Of a stretch of DNA of 64,000 bases, positions 48,981 to 59,247 are shown in pieces. This DNA is from Psoroptes ovis (lineage: Eukaryota; Arthropoda; Arachnida; Sarcoptiformes; Psoroptidae), in NCBI GenBank assembly GCA_002943765.1, contig PQWQ01000019.1:62001-126000 (forward strand), in the 5' to 3' direction. The notes under the pieces were generated by a model. That model was not told the DNA's origin and did no database searches. It saw nothing but the letters and a program-made list of their open reading frames with translations. The translations under genes and the position numbers were made by a program. The stretch's first letter is position 1. Each line of letters opens with the position of its first letter.

Positions 48981-49507
48981 ATTTTTGATAGTGAAATATC
49001 CCGAGGAAAAATAAAGGAAAAAGAAATCAAAATCCAAATAAGAAATTCATGAAAATTGATTTTCAATGATTCATTATCATTGATTAATTGATTATTGATT
49101 AATTAATTGCCCATAAAATACTCAATTATTACATAATAATGTTATCATTATTCAATTCATTCATGAAAAATCAATCAAGCGTAATCGTAAAACAATCGAA
49201 TCTACAAAATTCGATGCAATCGATTTTTTCAATTTGTCAATTTTTTCTCGGAGAATCGAGTTTATACATTGAAAGTATTCATTGCCGGTAGTTTCATTTA
49301 TCACAACAACAAAAAATAAATTGAGCAGTCTTGCTTCTCATATTTGTGTTTATTTAATAAATACATAAATACACAGTGTTTGTCCACGTGTTAGAATGAA
49401 AATACAGATATCAATTGATTTGTTTTTTCTTGAAATATTTAAAAAGAATTGCATCACATCTGTTTGAATCATTTGTTTGAACTGCAAAGTAAATCCATAC
49501 TCAAAAC
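48981..49507. promoter_or_regulatory. Head-to-head region DUF924 gene / eIF2-gamma
   Basis: 527 nt, AT-rich, no ORF of note. Presumed to hold both promoters from layout alone. Confidence 0.4.
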
Positions 49508-50884
49508 ATGTCAAATCATTTGAAAATTCAAAGTTTAGAAAATTTAGATAAAACAAAATTAACACCATTAACACCTGAAGTAATATCAAGACAAGCAACA
49601 ATAAATATTGGTACAATCGGACATGTAGCACATGGTAAATCGACAGTTGTCAAAGCAATATCTGGTGTACAAACTGTACGTTTTAAAAATGAACTAGAAC
49701 GTAATATCACCATTAAATTAGGTTATGCTAATGCAAAAATATTCAAATGCGATAATTGTCCAAGACCCGAATGTTATATATCAGCATCGAGTAATAAAGA
49801 AGATGAATTCAAATGTGAACGGCCTGATTGTAATGGTAAATATCGTTTATTGAGACATGTATCATTTGTCGATTGTCCTGGTCACGATATTCTTATGGCA
49901 ACTATGTTGAACGGTGCCGCCGTTATGGATGCTGCATTAGTATTGATTGCAGCAAATGAATCATGTCCACAGCCACAAACATCTGAACATTTAGCTGCTG
50001 TTGAAATGATGCGTTTGAAACATTTAATCATACTACAGAATAAAATTGATTTAGTTAAAGAAGCTCAAGCAAGAGCACAAGAAGAAGAAATACGTAAATT
50101 TATTCAAGGTACTGTTGCTGAGAATTCTCCAATCATACCGATTAGTGCACAACTCAAATATAATATTCATGTTCTTTGTGAATACATAACGAAAAGAATA
50201 CCGATACCTGAACGTGATTTCGTTTCACCACCAAGATTAATAATCATCAGATCATTTGATGTTAATAAACCTGGTAGTGAAGTTGAAGATATTAAAGGTG
50301 GTGTAGCTGGTGGATCCATCCTCAAAGGTGTTCTCACAGTAGGCATGGAAATCGAAGTACGTCCTGGTATTATCGATAAAGGTGAAAATCAACAAATACA
50401 ATGTTATCCTATTCGATCGAAAATTCTATCATTATATGCTGATCAAAATGATTTGCAATATGCTGTACCAGGTGGTTTGATCGGTGTCGGTACTAAAATC
50501 GATCCTATGTTAACACGTGGTGATCGTATGGTCGGTCAAGTATTGGGTGCTGTTGGCACTTTACCAGATATTTATATTGAAATTGAAATTACATGCACTT
50601 TGCTAAGGCGATTATTAGGCGTACGAACGGAAGGCGATAAAAAAGGTGCCAAAGTACAGAAATTAGCCAAGAATGAAGTTTTGATGTTGAACATTGGTTC
50701 ATTATCGACTGGTGGTAAAGTGACAGCAATTCGTGGTGATATGGCTAAAATATCATTGTATACACCTGTTTGTATTGAAATTGGTGAAAAAATTGCCTTG
50801 AGTCGTCGTGTTGATCGTCATTGGCGTTTGATTGGTTGGGCAAAAATTCTTCGTGGACAAACAATAACACCATTAGAACGATAA
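49508..50884 (+). CDS. EIF2S3: Translation initiation factor eIF2 subunit gamma
   Basis: Single exon, 458 aa (human 472). It is the GTPase subunit that carries initiator Met-tRNA to the 40S ribosome. G1 is GHVAHGKST near residue 38, then the switch-1 TIKLGYANAKI, a zinc-binding insert with CDNCPRPECY and CERPDCNG, G3 as VDCPGHD, G4 as QNKIDLV and the domain II/III blocks DVNKPG, GGSILKGVL and PGGLIGVGTK. The protein ends with the conserved RHWRLIGWA. Every motif needed for GTP and tRNA binding is intact. The lack of introns contrasts with vertebrate orthologues. Confidence 0.97.
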   Translation: MSNHLKIQSLENLDKTKLTPLTPEVISRQATINIGTIGHVAHGKSTVVKAISGVQTVRFKNELERNITIKLGYANAKIFKCDNCPRPECYISASSNKEDEFKCERPDCNGKYRLLRHVSFVDCPGHDILMATMLNGAAVMDAALVLIAANESCPQPQTSEHLAAVEMMRLKHLIILQNKIDLVKEAQARAQEEEIRKFIQGTVAENSPIIPISAQLKYNIHVLCEYITKRIPIPERDFVSPPRLIIIRSFDVNKPGSEVEDIKGGVAGGSILKGVLTVGMEIEVRPGIIDKGENQQIQCYPIRSKILSLYADQNDLQYAVPGGLIGVGTKIDPMLTRGDRMVGQVLGAVGTLPDIYIEIEITCTLLRRLLGVRTEGDKKGAKVQKLAKNEVLMLNIGSLSTGGKVTAIRGDMAKISLYTPVCIEIGEKIALSRRVDRHWRLIGWAKILRGQTITPLER

Positions 50885-51056
50885 TCACTAAAGAGAAAAT
50901 TTTCAAATTATTCAAATTCAAATATATAAAATACAAAACCAGAAAAAAGTTTGAATTGATCATAATTTTTTTTATATAATTTTATTCATGAAATATATTA
51001 AAATTAAACAAAAGACTATTACTCTAATTCTAATTTCTACAAGTAAAATGTGATCA

Positions 51057-52070
51057 TTATTCATCTTGTTGTGATGATTGTTTTTGCTGTTGTTGATGCT
51101 CGATTTCAATCTCTTGTTCTTGTTGCTGGTCATCATAATCGTCATTGTTTTGTTTATTTCCAATCAATCCAATTGAAAATGCATAATAAATCATTAATAA
51201 TGATGCTACGGCACCGGAAAATATTAAATCACTCCATTTTAATGATGAATACGAGTCATCATCATTGTTTCTACTTGAATTCTTAGTCGATGCTTCTTTT
51301 GATAATTTCTTCAGCAGTTCATTTTGATCTTGTATATGATTCATATAATTTTGTAATTGTATTGATTGTTGAATATGTGCATGAATTAATTTCTTTTTAC
51401 ATGGCAGTTGCGATAGCAATGATAAATATGTATAAAGATATGCATCAATTTTTGTTACATTTGAACCGAATAAATATTTATTATCAGAATCTAAACGTTT
51501 GGATATTGAATTCAAACACTCGATACAATTTGAAAATATTAGTTTTTCAATCAATTTTGTACGATTATCATCTTCTAAGACTTTGACTGGTAATGATCTT
51601 TCTAATTCTTCGACAGATTTTTTACGTAATTGACGCGGTAACAAGAAATTCATTGGAAATGATAATTGTTTTGAATATAATTTCGATGTATTTTCATTAT
51701 AATTATTTTCATCATACCAATACAGATATAGTAATGTTGGTTTCAATCGATTTTCAAACAGACATTTGAAACTTTGAAAATTTATTTGTTCATTATTTTG
51801 CTCTTGTTGTTGTTGCTGTGGCTGTTTTTTCTTATTAACATAATTTTGTTCAAAATATTGGATTATATTATCACAACCATCAATCCATTCACCGTGATTA
51901 ACGGATAGTAATTTAGGCAAATTCATAATATCATTTGAATATTTGAGATTTAAATTTTTAACATTATTCAATGAACAATAAACAATCGTTAGTAAACTAT
52001 CAAAATGAATAGATGGAAGGCCACAATCGCCACCGAATACGTACAATTCAAATTCATAAGATTGGTTCAT
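51057..52070 (-). CDS. MTX1: Metaxin-1, mitochondrial outer-membrane SAM-complex protein
   Basis: Single exon, 337 aa (human 317-466 by isoform). Metaxins sit in the SAM/MIB complex, which inserts beta-barrel proteins, and serve as adaptors for mitochondrial transport in neurons. The N-terminal thioredoxin-like part starts LYVFGGDCGLPSIHFDSLLTIVYC. The region after it has the family's WYDENNYNENT...FPMNFLLPR and FGSNVTKIDAYLYTYLSLL. A membrane segment (about 280-302, FSGAVASLLMIYYAFSIGL) is near the C-terminus, as in metaxin-1 and unlike metaxin-2. A Gln/Glu/Asp tail follows. The ATG at 52070 is the first in frame. Head to head with SLC25A20 (237 bp), also mitochondrial. Confidence 0.9.
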   Translation of the reverse strand: MNQSYEFELYVFGGDCGLPSIHFDSLLTIVYCSLNNVKNLNLKYSNDIMNLPKLLSVNHGEWIDGCDNIIQYFEQNYVNKKKQPQQQQQEQNNEQINFQSFKCLFENRLKPTLLYLYWYDENNYNENTSKLYSKQLSFPMNFLLPRQLRKKSVEELERSLPVKVLEDDNRTKLIEKLIFSNCIECLNSISKRLDSDNKYLFGSNVTKIDAYLYTYLSLLSQLPCKKKLIHAHIQQSIQLQNYMNHIQDQNELLKKLSKEASTKNSSRNNDDDSYSSLKWSDLIFSGAVASLLMIYYAFSIGLIGNKQNNDDYDDQQQEQEIEIEHQQQQKQSSQQDE

Positions 52071-52307
52071 TTTATCATGGAAAATATTGAAATCATTGAT
52101 TAACAAAAATTAAAAATTTTAAAATTTCAAAAAACAAACATATGAAAATTGAGTCACGTGTTTTATCATCTGATTACTTGCTTCTTTTTGTCGAAATAGT
52201 CGCGTTGTTGTTAAAATAGTCATTTGATCAAAAATTCATGAATTTCATTTGTTTTGATTTTCACAATTTTCTGATCAATCAATGAATTTTCACATCGTTG
52301 AATCATC

Positions 52308-53309
52308 ATGGAAGATTCCACTCATACACAATCCAATTCAACGAATAAACCGGCAAAACAAATATCAACGATAAAAAATTTTTTCGCCGGTGGTTTCGGT
52401 GGCATTTGTTTGGTTGCAGCTGGACATCCATTAGACACTGTCAAAGTACGAATGCAAATAACTAATGTTGAACTGATAAATTCATCTACTACTGTAAATA
52501 ATCCCAATAATTATAACGGTACCATCGATTGTGTACGTAAAATTTTCCATAATGAAGGTTTACGTGGTTTTTATAAAGGCATGGCAACACCATTGATCGG
52601 TGTAGCACCATTATATTCAATTTGTTTTTTTGGCTATAGTTTAGGTAAAAAATTACAAACACCTATTGATTTTGATTCAAACAAAAATGAATATGTATAT
52701 TCACCGATTCAAATATTCAATGCCGGTATGTTATCATCAGTATTCACTAATTTCATTACAACACCTGGTGAAAGAATTAAATGTCTGCTGCAAATACAAC
52801 AATCAAATATTGGTAAATTAAATTTATCAAAATCAAGTAATATGATGGTTTATAATGGACCAGTTGATTGTGCAATTAAATTATATCGTAATGGTGGTGT
52901 TCGATCATTATATCGTGGCACTATTGCAACATTGATGCGTGATGTACCGGCTGGTGGTGCATATTTTGTTACATATGAATTATTACAAAGAAATCTACAT
53001 GATAAAAATGATCGAAATAATTTAAGTGTATGGCGTACATTATTCGCTGGTGGTATGTCTGGTATTGTATTCTGGATATTTGCATTACCAGCCGATGTAA
53101 TAAAATCACGTTTACAAACATCACCCCTTAATCATTATCCAAACGGTATCAACGATGTATTCAAAGAAATTTATCATCAAGAAGGTTTCATCGGTTTTTA
53201 TCGTGGCGGAATGGCCGTATTTTTACGTGCTTTTCCAGCAAATGCAGCTTGTTTTTTCGGTTATGAATTAGCGATGAAATTCATTGAATGGATTGCACCT
53301 GATTTATGA
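52308..53309 (+). CDS. SLC25A20: Mitochondrial carnitine/acylcarnitine carrier
   Basis: Single exon, 333 aa (human 301). It exchanges acylcarnitine for carnitine across the inner mitochondrial membrane for fatty-acid oxidation. Three repeats each carry the carrier motif: PLDTVK at 41, PGERIK in repeat 2 and PADVIK in repeat 3. Repeat-specific blocks match CACT: FFAGGFGGICLVAAGHP, FYKGMATPLIGV, NFITTPGERIKCLLQIQ, RDVPAGGAYFVTYE and RAFPANAACFFGYE. The central PGERIK (Arg in the matrix gate) is a trait of this transporter. The N-terminal 20 residues are a Ser/Thr/Asn extension. Confidence 0.96.
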   Translation: MEDSTHTQSNSTNKPAKQISTIKNFFAGGFGGICLVAAGHPLDTVKVRMQITNVELINSSTTVNNPNNYNGTIDCVRKIFHNEGLRGFYKGMATPLIGVAPLYSICFFGYSLGKKLQTPIDFDSNKNEYVYSPIQIFNAGMLSSVFTNFITTPGERIKCLLQIQQSNIGKLNLSKSSNMMVYNGPVDCAIKLYRNGGVRSLYRGTIATLMRDVPAGGAYFVTYELLQRNLHDKNDRNNLSVWRTLFAGGMSGIVFWIFALPADVIKSRLQTSPLNHYPNGINDVFKEIYHQEGFIGFYRGGMAVFLRAFPANAACFFGYELAMKFIEWIAPDL

Positions 53310-53910
53310 TCATATTTAGTATGATAATAACATGTATTCTATAAATTTTCCATTATTTATTGTTATATAATTAATCATTGTTTTGATTTAAAAATTTATG
53401 AATCACCAATTTTATTTATTCATTGTTTTTCAATCATTTGTTTGATGCACTTATTTATATAATGTTAAATATGTGATATTAAAATATATTCGTGATTTCG
53501 TGGATCGATGGAAACCTGTGTTGGTCTAATTTGATAATTAGCACGTATTATCACCAAATGACCATCGATATCGGTAAACATCACGTCCATCGATGAAACA
53601 AGTAAATTCGAATGTTGGCACGAAGTCACGAATATTGTGGCTTGAAAATCCGTATAAAAACACCAACGAAATCATCTAAAAAGATTATTCTGTTCAAATT
53701 TATGATAACCCGTTATACCTGTGAATTTAGCCTCCATACTTGTGAATCAAAGTTATAATTTATGAATAAAATAAAATTTATTTATTAAATATAATAAAAT
53801 CTTGATAAAATTGAAAAAATTTCAATAAAAAAATATAAATTTTCATATAAAAATAATAATAATAATATTTATAATAATATCTAAGAAAATAAACAATAAT
53901 TTCATTTTTT
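53310..53910. other. Convergent spacer SLC25A20/MTMR, containing a foldback element
   Basis: 601 nt. The outer parts are AT-rich 3' UTR sequence. The middle holds the GC-richer, highly structured element at 53486-53635. Confidence 0.5.
53486..53635. mobile_element. 150-bp foldback element with 17-bp terminal inverted repeats (MITE or structured RNA)
   Basis: Left end ATATTCGTGATTTCGTG (53486-53502) pairs with 53619-53635 over 17 positions, with one G-U type difference. Counting the ends as TTCGTG/CACGAA, the element is flanked by TA on both sides (53487-53488 and 53633-53634), the target site of Tc1/mariner elements. Inside are nested pairs: ATCGATGG (53504-53511) with CCATCGAT (53562-53569 or 53587-53594), GGTC/GACC, and a perfect TGATAAT/ATTATCA hairpin at 53532-53553. 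No transposase frame. Either a miniature inverted-repeat transposon or a folded non-coding RNA. Confidence 0.5.
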
Positions 53911-56131
53911 TTACAATAAATCTTTCGAATATAATTCATTGATATACAATAATTCTTCCGATGTAAATCGCTGCTGTAATTGTGTCCCAAGACTACGATA
54001 ATAAAGTTTTGTAAAAAATTTTACATGTATAATACCTGTTTTTATTTGTAATGGTTTACTAGTTGGTTGATATAATGGATTCATTATAAGGCAATGTTTT
54101 TGATTCAATTCAATTTCCATATAATTTTCTTTTGTTGGTAAATCAGAATTTACTTGATAATCGAGCAATAATATTAGAAAAAATGTTGAAAATTCAAATG
54201 ATTTTTGATTTTGTAATAGCAGTTGATGTACTAAATCAAGGAATAATAAGAAAATAATTTGATTTGGACAATTCATTGGACGATATTTAATATCTTCATA
54301 ATCAAAACGACGATTCATACGTTTATAGCCACTCAAATAAAGCCATTCTTTGGATAATAATTGTTGAAAACCTTTAATCGTACGTTTATCTGGATCAATA
54401 AACAGTTGTATAAGACTAGATAATAAACAATTCCAATTCGAATCATATTTTTCAATTAAACCAACTGATTGAATTTTCCGAATCGTTTCAGACAGACGAT
54501 AACATGTTCGCAATAATTTTGACAGAATCAATAACCATGATGAACATTTAGTCCAAAAATGTTTACAATAATCGATATTATAATAACTTTGCAGTTGTTC
54601 ATTATTATTCAATTTTTGTAGCTGATAATTTTGTGTTTTTTGATTCAATTTGATCGTCTTGAAACAAGCTTTACGTAATTTGGTGTGGGCACGTTCTAAA
54701 TCATCGTTCGACGGTACATTTGCAGCAACATTAAATTCCAATATTGAATTATGTTTATCATCAAATATTTTTGCATAATAAATTTTATACAACGATAAAC
54801 GATTTGAATTATATGTAGTACTACGTATTAACATATTACCACTTTTACGATTTAAATATGTAATGATTGGTACACGTTGTCCATCACTGATATTCGCTAT
54901 GGATTCTAATTCTTGATCAGTTACTTTACGTGGTACAATAACAATTTCAGGCAACGATGGACATGGACAATCCAGCTCGTTGAATTGTGAAAATTGTATT
55001 TTGAAATTATTGACATACCATTTTTCATATTTAACCCAATCAGATCGAACACGATAATGATAATTATCATGTAAATATTCCCATAGTAATGGACGACAAT
55101 AATTCATTGTTGATGAATTTGATATCAATGATGATGATGATGAATTAATTATTTGATCATTATTATTATTATTATGAATATTAATTGAATGCATTTGGGA
55201 TGATGATGATGATATTATCGATGAAGTCATTGATGATGATTGTGCTTGTGATGATGATGAATTATTCATTTTTTGATGTTCAATTATTAATTTATATAAT
55301 GATTCAGCAGACAATTGTTTGAGGCCAATTTTTACATGTTTAAAATTTGTACAATGAATATAAATGATACTACGTTCATTTGAATTTGTTGGTGTTTCCA
55401 ATGAAACATCGGCAATGTTTGACAGATTAATTTCATATGTTTCCATTTGTTGACTATCGAAATCAGAATAAAATGGATTCGATGGTTTCGGTTCATTCAG
55501 GAGGAAATTATTTTTACGAATTTGATTTTGATTTGCAATATTATTATTATTATTATTACCAATACTGCTATTGCTGTGATTATTGATTTTCATCAATTCA
55601 ACTAGTCCAGATGTAAATATTATTTTCTTTGAATTGGCTGTCAATGAACCGGCTAAACCGTTCGATGTTGACAGATAAAACAGTACACCATCAAATGTTA
55701 ATGTATCATCAATTAAATCAGCTGGATTTATTGTTACACTGGTAGCACGTTGTTTTCGACGAAAACGTGATGCTAAATGACTTGATAAACGCCTGGTGAT
55801 TGCTGGAAAACTCATTTCAGATATTGAATCTGGTTCAATCAGTTTGGATTTATTTTTATTCGTAACTTGACCCGCAACATTTTCATCATTCTGTTTGAAT
55901 GAATTTGAACGATTAACACGATTATCAATTTTGAAATCATATCCATCATTCTATTTTCACATGGAATGGTGAAAAAAAATGAAATTTAGTCAAATTCTTC
56001 AAACTAAATAAAACCATAAATCATTCAAATTTTCAAACCTGATTCAACCATGAACCCAGTGAAAGTCTATTCAATTGTTGTCGCTGATTTGAAGGTGATT
56101 TTTGACGAATATTTGCAGGAATATTATTCAT
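53911..56131 (-). CDS. Catalytically inactive myotubularin-related protein (MTMR10/11/12 type)
   Basis: Two exons, 56131-56039 and 55950-53911, with an 88-nt phase-0 intron; 710 aa. The PH-GRAM part is N-terminal (FDGVLFYLSTSNGLAGSL...IIFTSG...FKHVKIGL), followed by a myotubularin phosphatase-like domain (RVPIITYLNRKSGNMLIRS, TIKGFQQLLSKEWLYLSGYKR, IIFLLFLDLVHQLL). Active family members carry a CX5R loop (HCSDGWDR) just before the RTI.GF stretch. Here the aligned region is EKYDSNWNCLLSSLIQ, with no Cys-Arg loop, so it cannot hydrolyse phosphoinositides. That and the overall match fit MTMR10/12, which act as adaptors for active myotubularins. The first exon was found from a phase-0 acceptor at 55951; without it the protein would start at an internal Met. 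Confidence 0.85.
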
Positions 56132-58340
56132 TTTTTTTGATCAGATTATATCAAGTATCTATTGTTTTAAACAAGATAGAAATAAAGACAAAAACATCAA
56201 AAATTGATTATTATATGTGTCAGTATAACATTGAGTATGAGTTAATGTTTTCAATGAGAAATATCATTGTCTTATCACCATAAACAATGAAAATAAAACA
56301 AATCGATTGATTTGTCTTGTTTTCACACAAAAATTTACTTTGATTTTACTATCTGCTCAATTGAAAATCAATTGTGAAATTGAAATTGAACTAAAATAGA
56401 TTGAAAAACCACTAATTAATTAGGCCTGATGATTTGTTTTTGATTTATTCATTATTTGTGTTCTTACCTATATTTTCGTAATAATATCACTTTTGTTTTT
56501 TTTCGTTCATTCATTTAATGAATGCACCATTCAAGTTTTTGTTTTATTATTTTTATATTTCTAGTATTTTTCAATATTGAAATTTGATTCATTTACATTC
56601 AAATAAGTCTCAAATTTCAGCATGAAAACTAAGTTTCACTGCTCAAATCAATTTGAATTTGAATAAACAATCAATGAAAACAAATGGATTCACGCCCAAT
56701 TCAATCTGTTTCATGTAATATGCAATTTTACTATGAACAGAAAAGTAATCAATTTCAATCAATTCTGTCATTCGAGTTTTCAGTTAATTATTTTCACAAA
56801 TCAAAAATTTGTTTTTATGTCAAAAATAATCAATAAATCAAGAATTTGGGATAAGATTATCATCAGTCAAGTGGAATTGGTGGAAATTGAGCCGAAAATT
56901 GGTCAAAATTCGTGGCGAATTTTTCGTTTTTTCTTTTAAATGATTGATCAATTCAGGATTAAATATGAATCAGCTGCAATTGAAAATTTCAACGAGCAGC
57001 TCACAGACACACGTATATTCGAATTACCCTGATTTTCGCATTTTTTCGATTTTGAATTAGATTGATTTCTTAATTTTAAAAAATAAAATTCACATTTTTT
57101 ATTGCGAATGAATTGGAAAAAATTAAATGTGAATATTAGGGTAATATTTATGCTTCTATTCTCCACTATTTTGACAATTGTCGGTCTTGTAAGGTGTAAA
57201 TAGCCGTTTTTTTCCAAACGTCTAAAAAAATTCGATTTGTGATTAGTGGCCCAAATTCGATGATTTTCCCGGCAAAATTCGACCTAAGAAAATCAAATAA
57301 AACTGATTTTATTGAATTTCAATGAAATTTTATGAATTTTATCATGAAATGATCATAAAATTCAAACAATAAAATCTTGAAAAATAATTTAATCGCTCGA
57401 AAGCTGACCGTTAAATGAACAATAACAAAAAAGAAGAGGAAAAAGTTTAATTATTAATTGTTCATTTTCATTACTTGGAAATAAAGGGAAAAATGAATTT
57501 ATTTGATCCGAAATGATATAAATTTTTCTCATCATAATAGTATTTTGGTAATATTGTACGGAATTGTCAAAAAAAAATCCTTTAGAAAAATTATTGAGAA
57601 GAAAAATGAAACAATTCAATGTTTATGTATCATAAAAGTAATGATTATTTTTCTCATTATGATGAACATCAATATGAATCGAGGTCATATTTTTTATTTC
57701 ATTGACTATTTTATTTCTTAATAATTCAAAAAAAAAAAACATTTTTTTCTTGTTTCATTTAGAATTTAGGTTTCGAAGACGCCAAATAATTTGACCGGTT
57801 CTTTGAAGCTATTATCATTCTATTTCTCTTCCAAAAATATCCATACGAAACAAAAAGAAAAAAAAATCTATGTCGAATGAGAATCAATCTTTGAAGAAAA
57901 GAAAAAATGAAAATTTCTTCAAATCTTTTTTTAGAATTCTTTATGAAATTATTATGATAATAATCAAAGACACATAAGAGCTAGCAAATCAAATAAAAGA
58001 GAAATAAAATTAAATAATAAATAATCAGGTAAGATTTGAAATCAAAAAGCATAGAAAAAAAAATTAAGTTCATGGTTTCTTTTAATCAAAAATGGCTTCT
58101 CTATGGCAATATTTTTTTTCAAAAAATATTTTGCCAGTATCGGTTTGAGGCCAATCGATTATCTGAAACCTGGTTATAATTTCTCTTAGTTTTTTTTTAA
58201 ATATAATTTTTGTTTAAACATAGTTTGTAAGCATATATGCAGCAGTATATCTTAAAGAAAATCTTTTCAGGACATCTTATAATATGCCAAAAATAACAAC
58301 AACAACAATAATAATCAAATTTTTTCAATTCTCTTTGACA
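56132..58340. other. Intergenic, left part of the MTMR/MTHFS gap
   Basis: No gene supported. AT-rich; ORFs at 56733-56939, 56948-57217 and 57389-57619 lack recognisable domains. Confidence 0.45.
58324..58340 (+). repeat. Target-site duplication, left copy
   Basis: TTCAATTCTCTTTGACA, identical to 59231-59247, flanking the LINE fragment. Confidence 0.9.
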
Positions 58341-59230
58341 CAAAATAAACTTTTCCACACACATACACAACACTGCAACGAAAGCCAACAAACTCAAAAA
58401 TACAATAATACACTTTTGTAAAAACACCTACGGAATAAACACACAAAAACGTAAAAACATCTACAAAGGTCTAATCAGACCAATCTTGACCTATGGCTCT
58501 GAAATATGGTCAGAACACATAAACAAAAAACACTGGAGTACACTCGATTCCATAGAACACCAGACACTTAAAAACACGATAATGGCTTTCAAAACAGTAT
58601 CCAAAGCAACAACAACAATACTCACACAAATCGAACCCTTACACACAAACATCAAAATCAAAAACCTTAAACACCAACACAGAACGAACACAGACCCAAA
58701 TATACATCTCGAACAAGACATAACACTAGAAACACAAATACAAAACATCAAACAAGAATCCCTACACAACACATATCAAAATTGCAACGAAAATTTCAAA
58801 TCATTCTTTCCCACATACAGAATCCCCAAATACATAAAAACAAATTTCTACACAACACAATTTTTCACCGGACACGGACACTTCACATCCTACCTTCATA
58901 GAATCAACAGATCAAACACTAACACATGCACCTGCACGAACACCACCCAAGACCCTACACACCTACTGTTACACTGCCCACATTACACTAACATAAAAAC
59001 ACAACTCTATTTACACAACATCACATCACTTAACCAATTCACACAAAACAAAAACACATACACACGTTTCAAAAAACTATGTAAACACATTCACGATACA
59101 CTAACACACACACAGGCGACACAACAACACTAACAAACTTGTAAATATTCCAATTTTATTTTATACTTACTTTCAGCGAGAATATCCGAATAGGATAAAT
59201 CGCATAAATAAATTATTATTATTATTATTA
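58341..59230 (+). mobile_element. 5'-truncated non-LTR retrotransposon (LINE) with perfect 17-bp target-site duplication
   Basis: 890 bp bounded by a perfect 17-bp duplication (58324-58340 and 59231-59247). The plus strand is conspicuously A/C-rich, unlike its surroundings. It holds the end of an ORF2 and finishes with an (ATT)n tail at about 59210-59230. The short tail, variable 5' loss and direct repeats are the hallmarks of target-primed reverse transcription. The perfect duplication and stop-free frame indicate a recent insertion. Confidence 0.88.
58342..59133 (+). pseudogene. C-terminal fragment of a LINE reverse transcriptase protein
   Basis: About 263 codons open from the left edge of the insertion to TAA at 59131-59133. 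It starts within the end of the reverse transcriptase (Ile-Tyr-Lys-Gly-Leu-Ile-Arg-Pro then LTYGSEIWS), continues with SIEHQTLKNTI and FKTVSKATT, and ends with a FFTGHGHFTSYLHRI segment and a zinc-knuckle-like CTCTN...HLLLHCPHY. This arrangement, with no RNase H domain between, suits the Jockey/CR1/R1 group rather than the I group. The palm active site, endonuclease and ORF1 are missing, so the copy cannot move on its own. Codon use differs sharply from host genes. Confidence 0.82.
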
Positions 59231-59247
59231 TTCAATTCTCTTTGACA
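59231..59247 (+). repeat. Target-site duplication, right copy
   Basis: TTCAATTCTCTTTGACA, exact copy of 58324-58340. Confidence 0.9.

Noticed and set aside
53467..53740. Minus-strand frame starting MEAKFTG with an in-frame TGA, protein-like after the TGA (possible selenoprotein)
   Set aside because: Both ends of the long part fall in the inverted repeats of the foldback element; no known selenoprotein motif and no visible SECIS structure; other frames read equally well.
36718..57290. Shared GATGATTTTCCC at about 36720 and 57258
   Set aside because: Only 12 bases match exactly and the flanks diverge; chance is reasonable in this AT-rich sequence.
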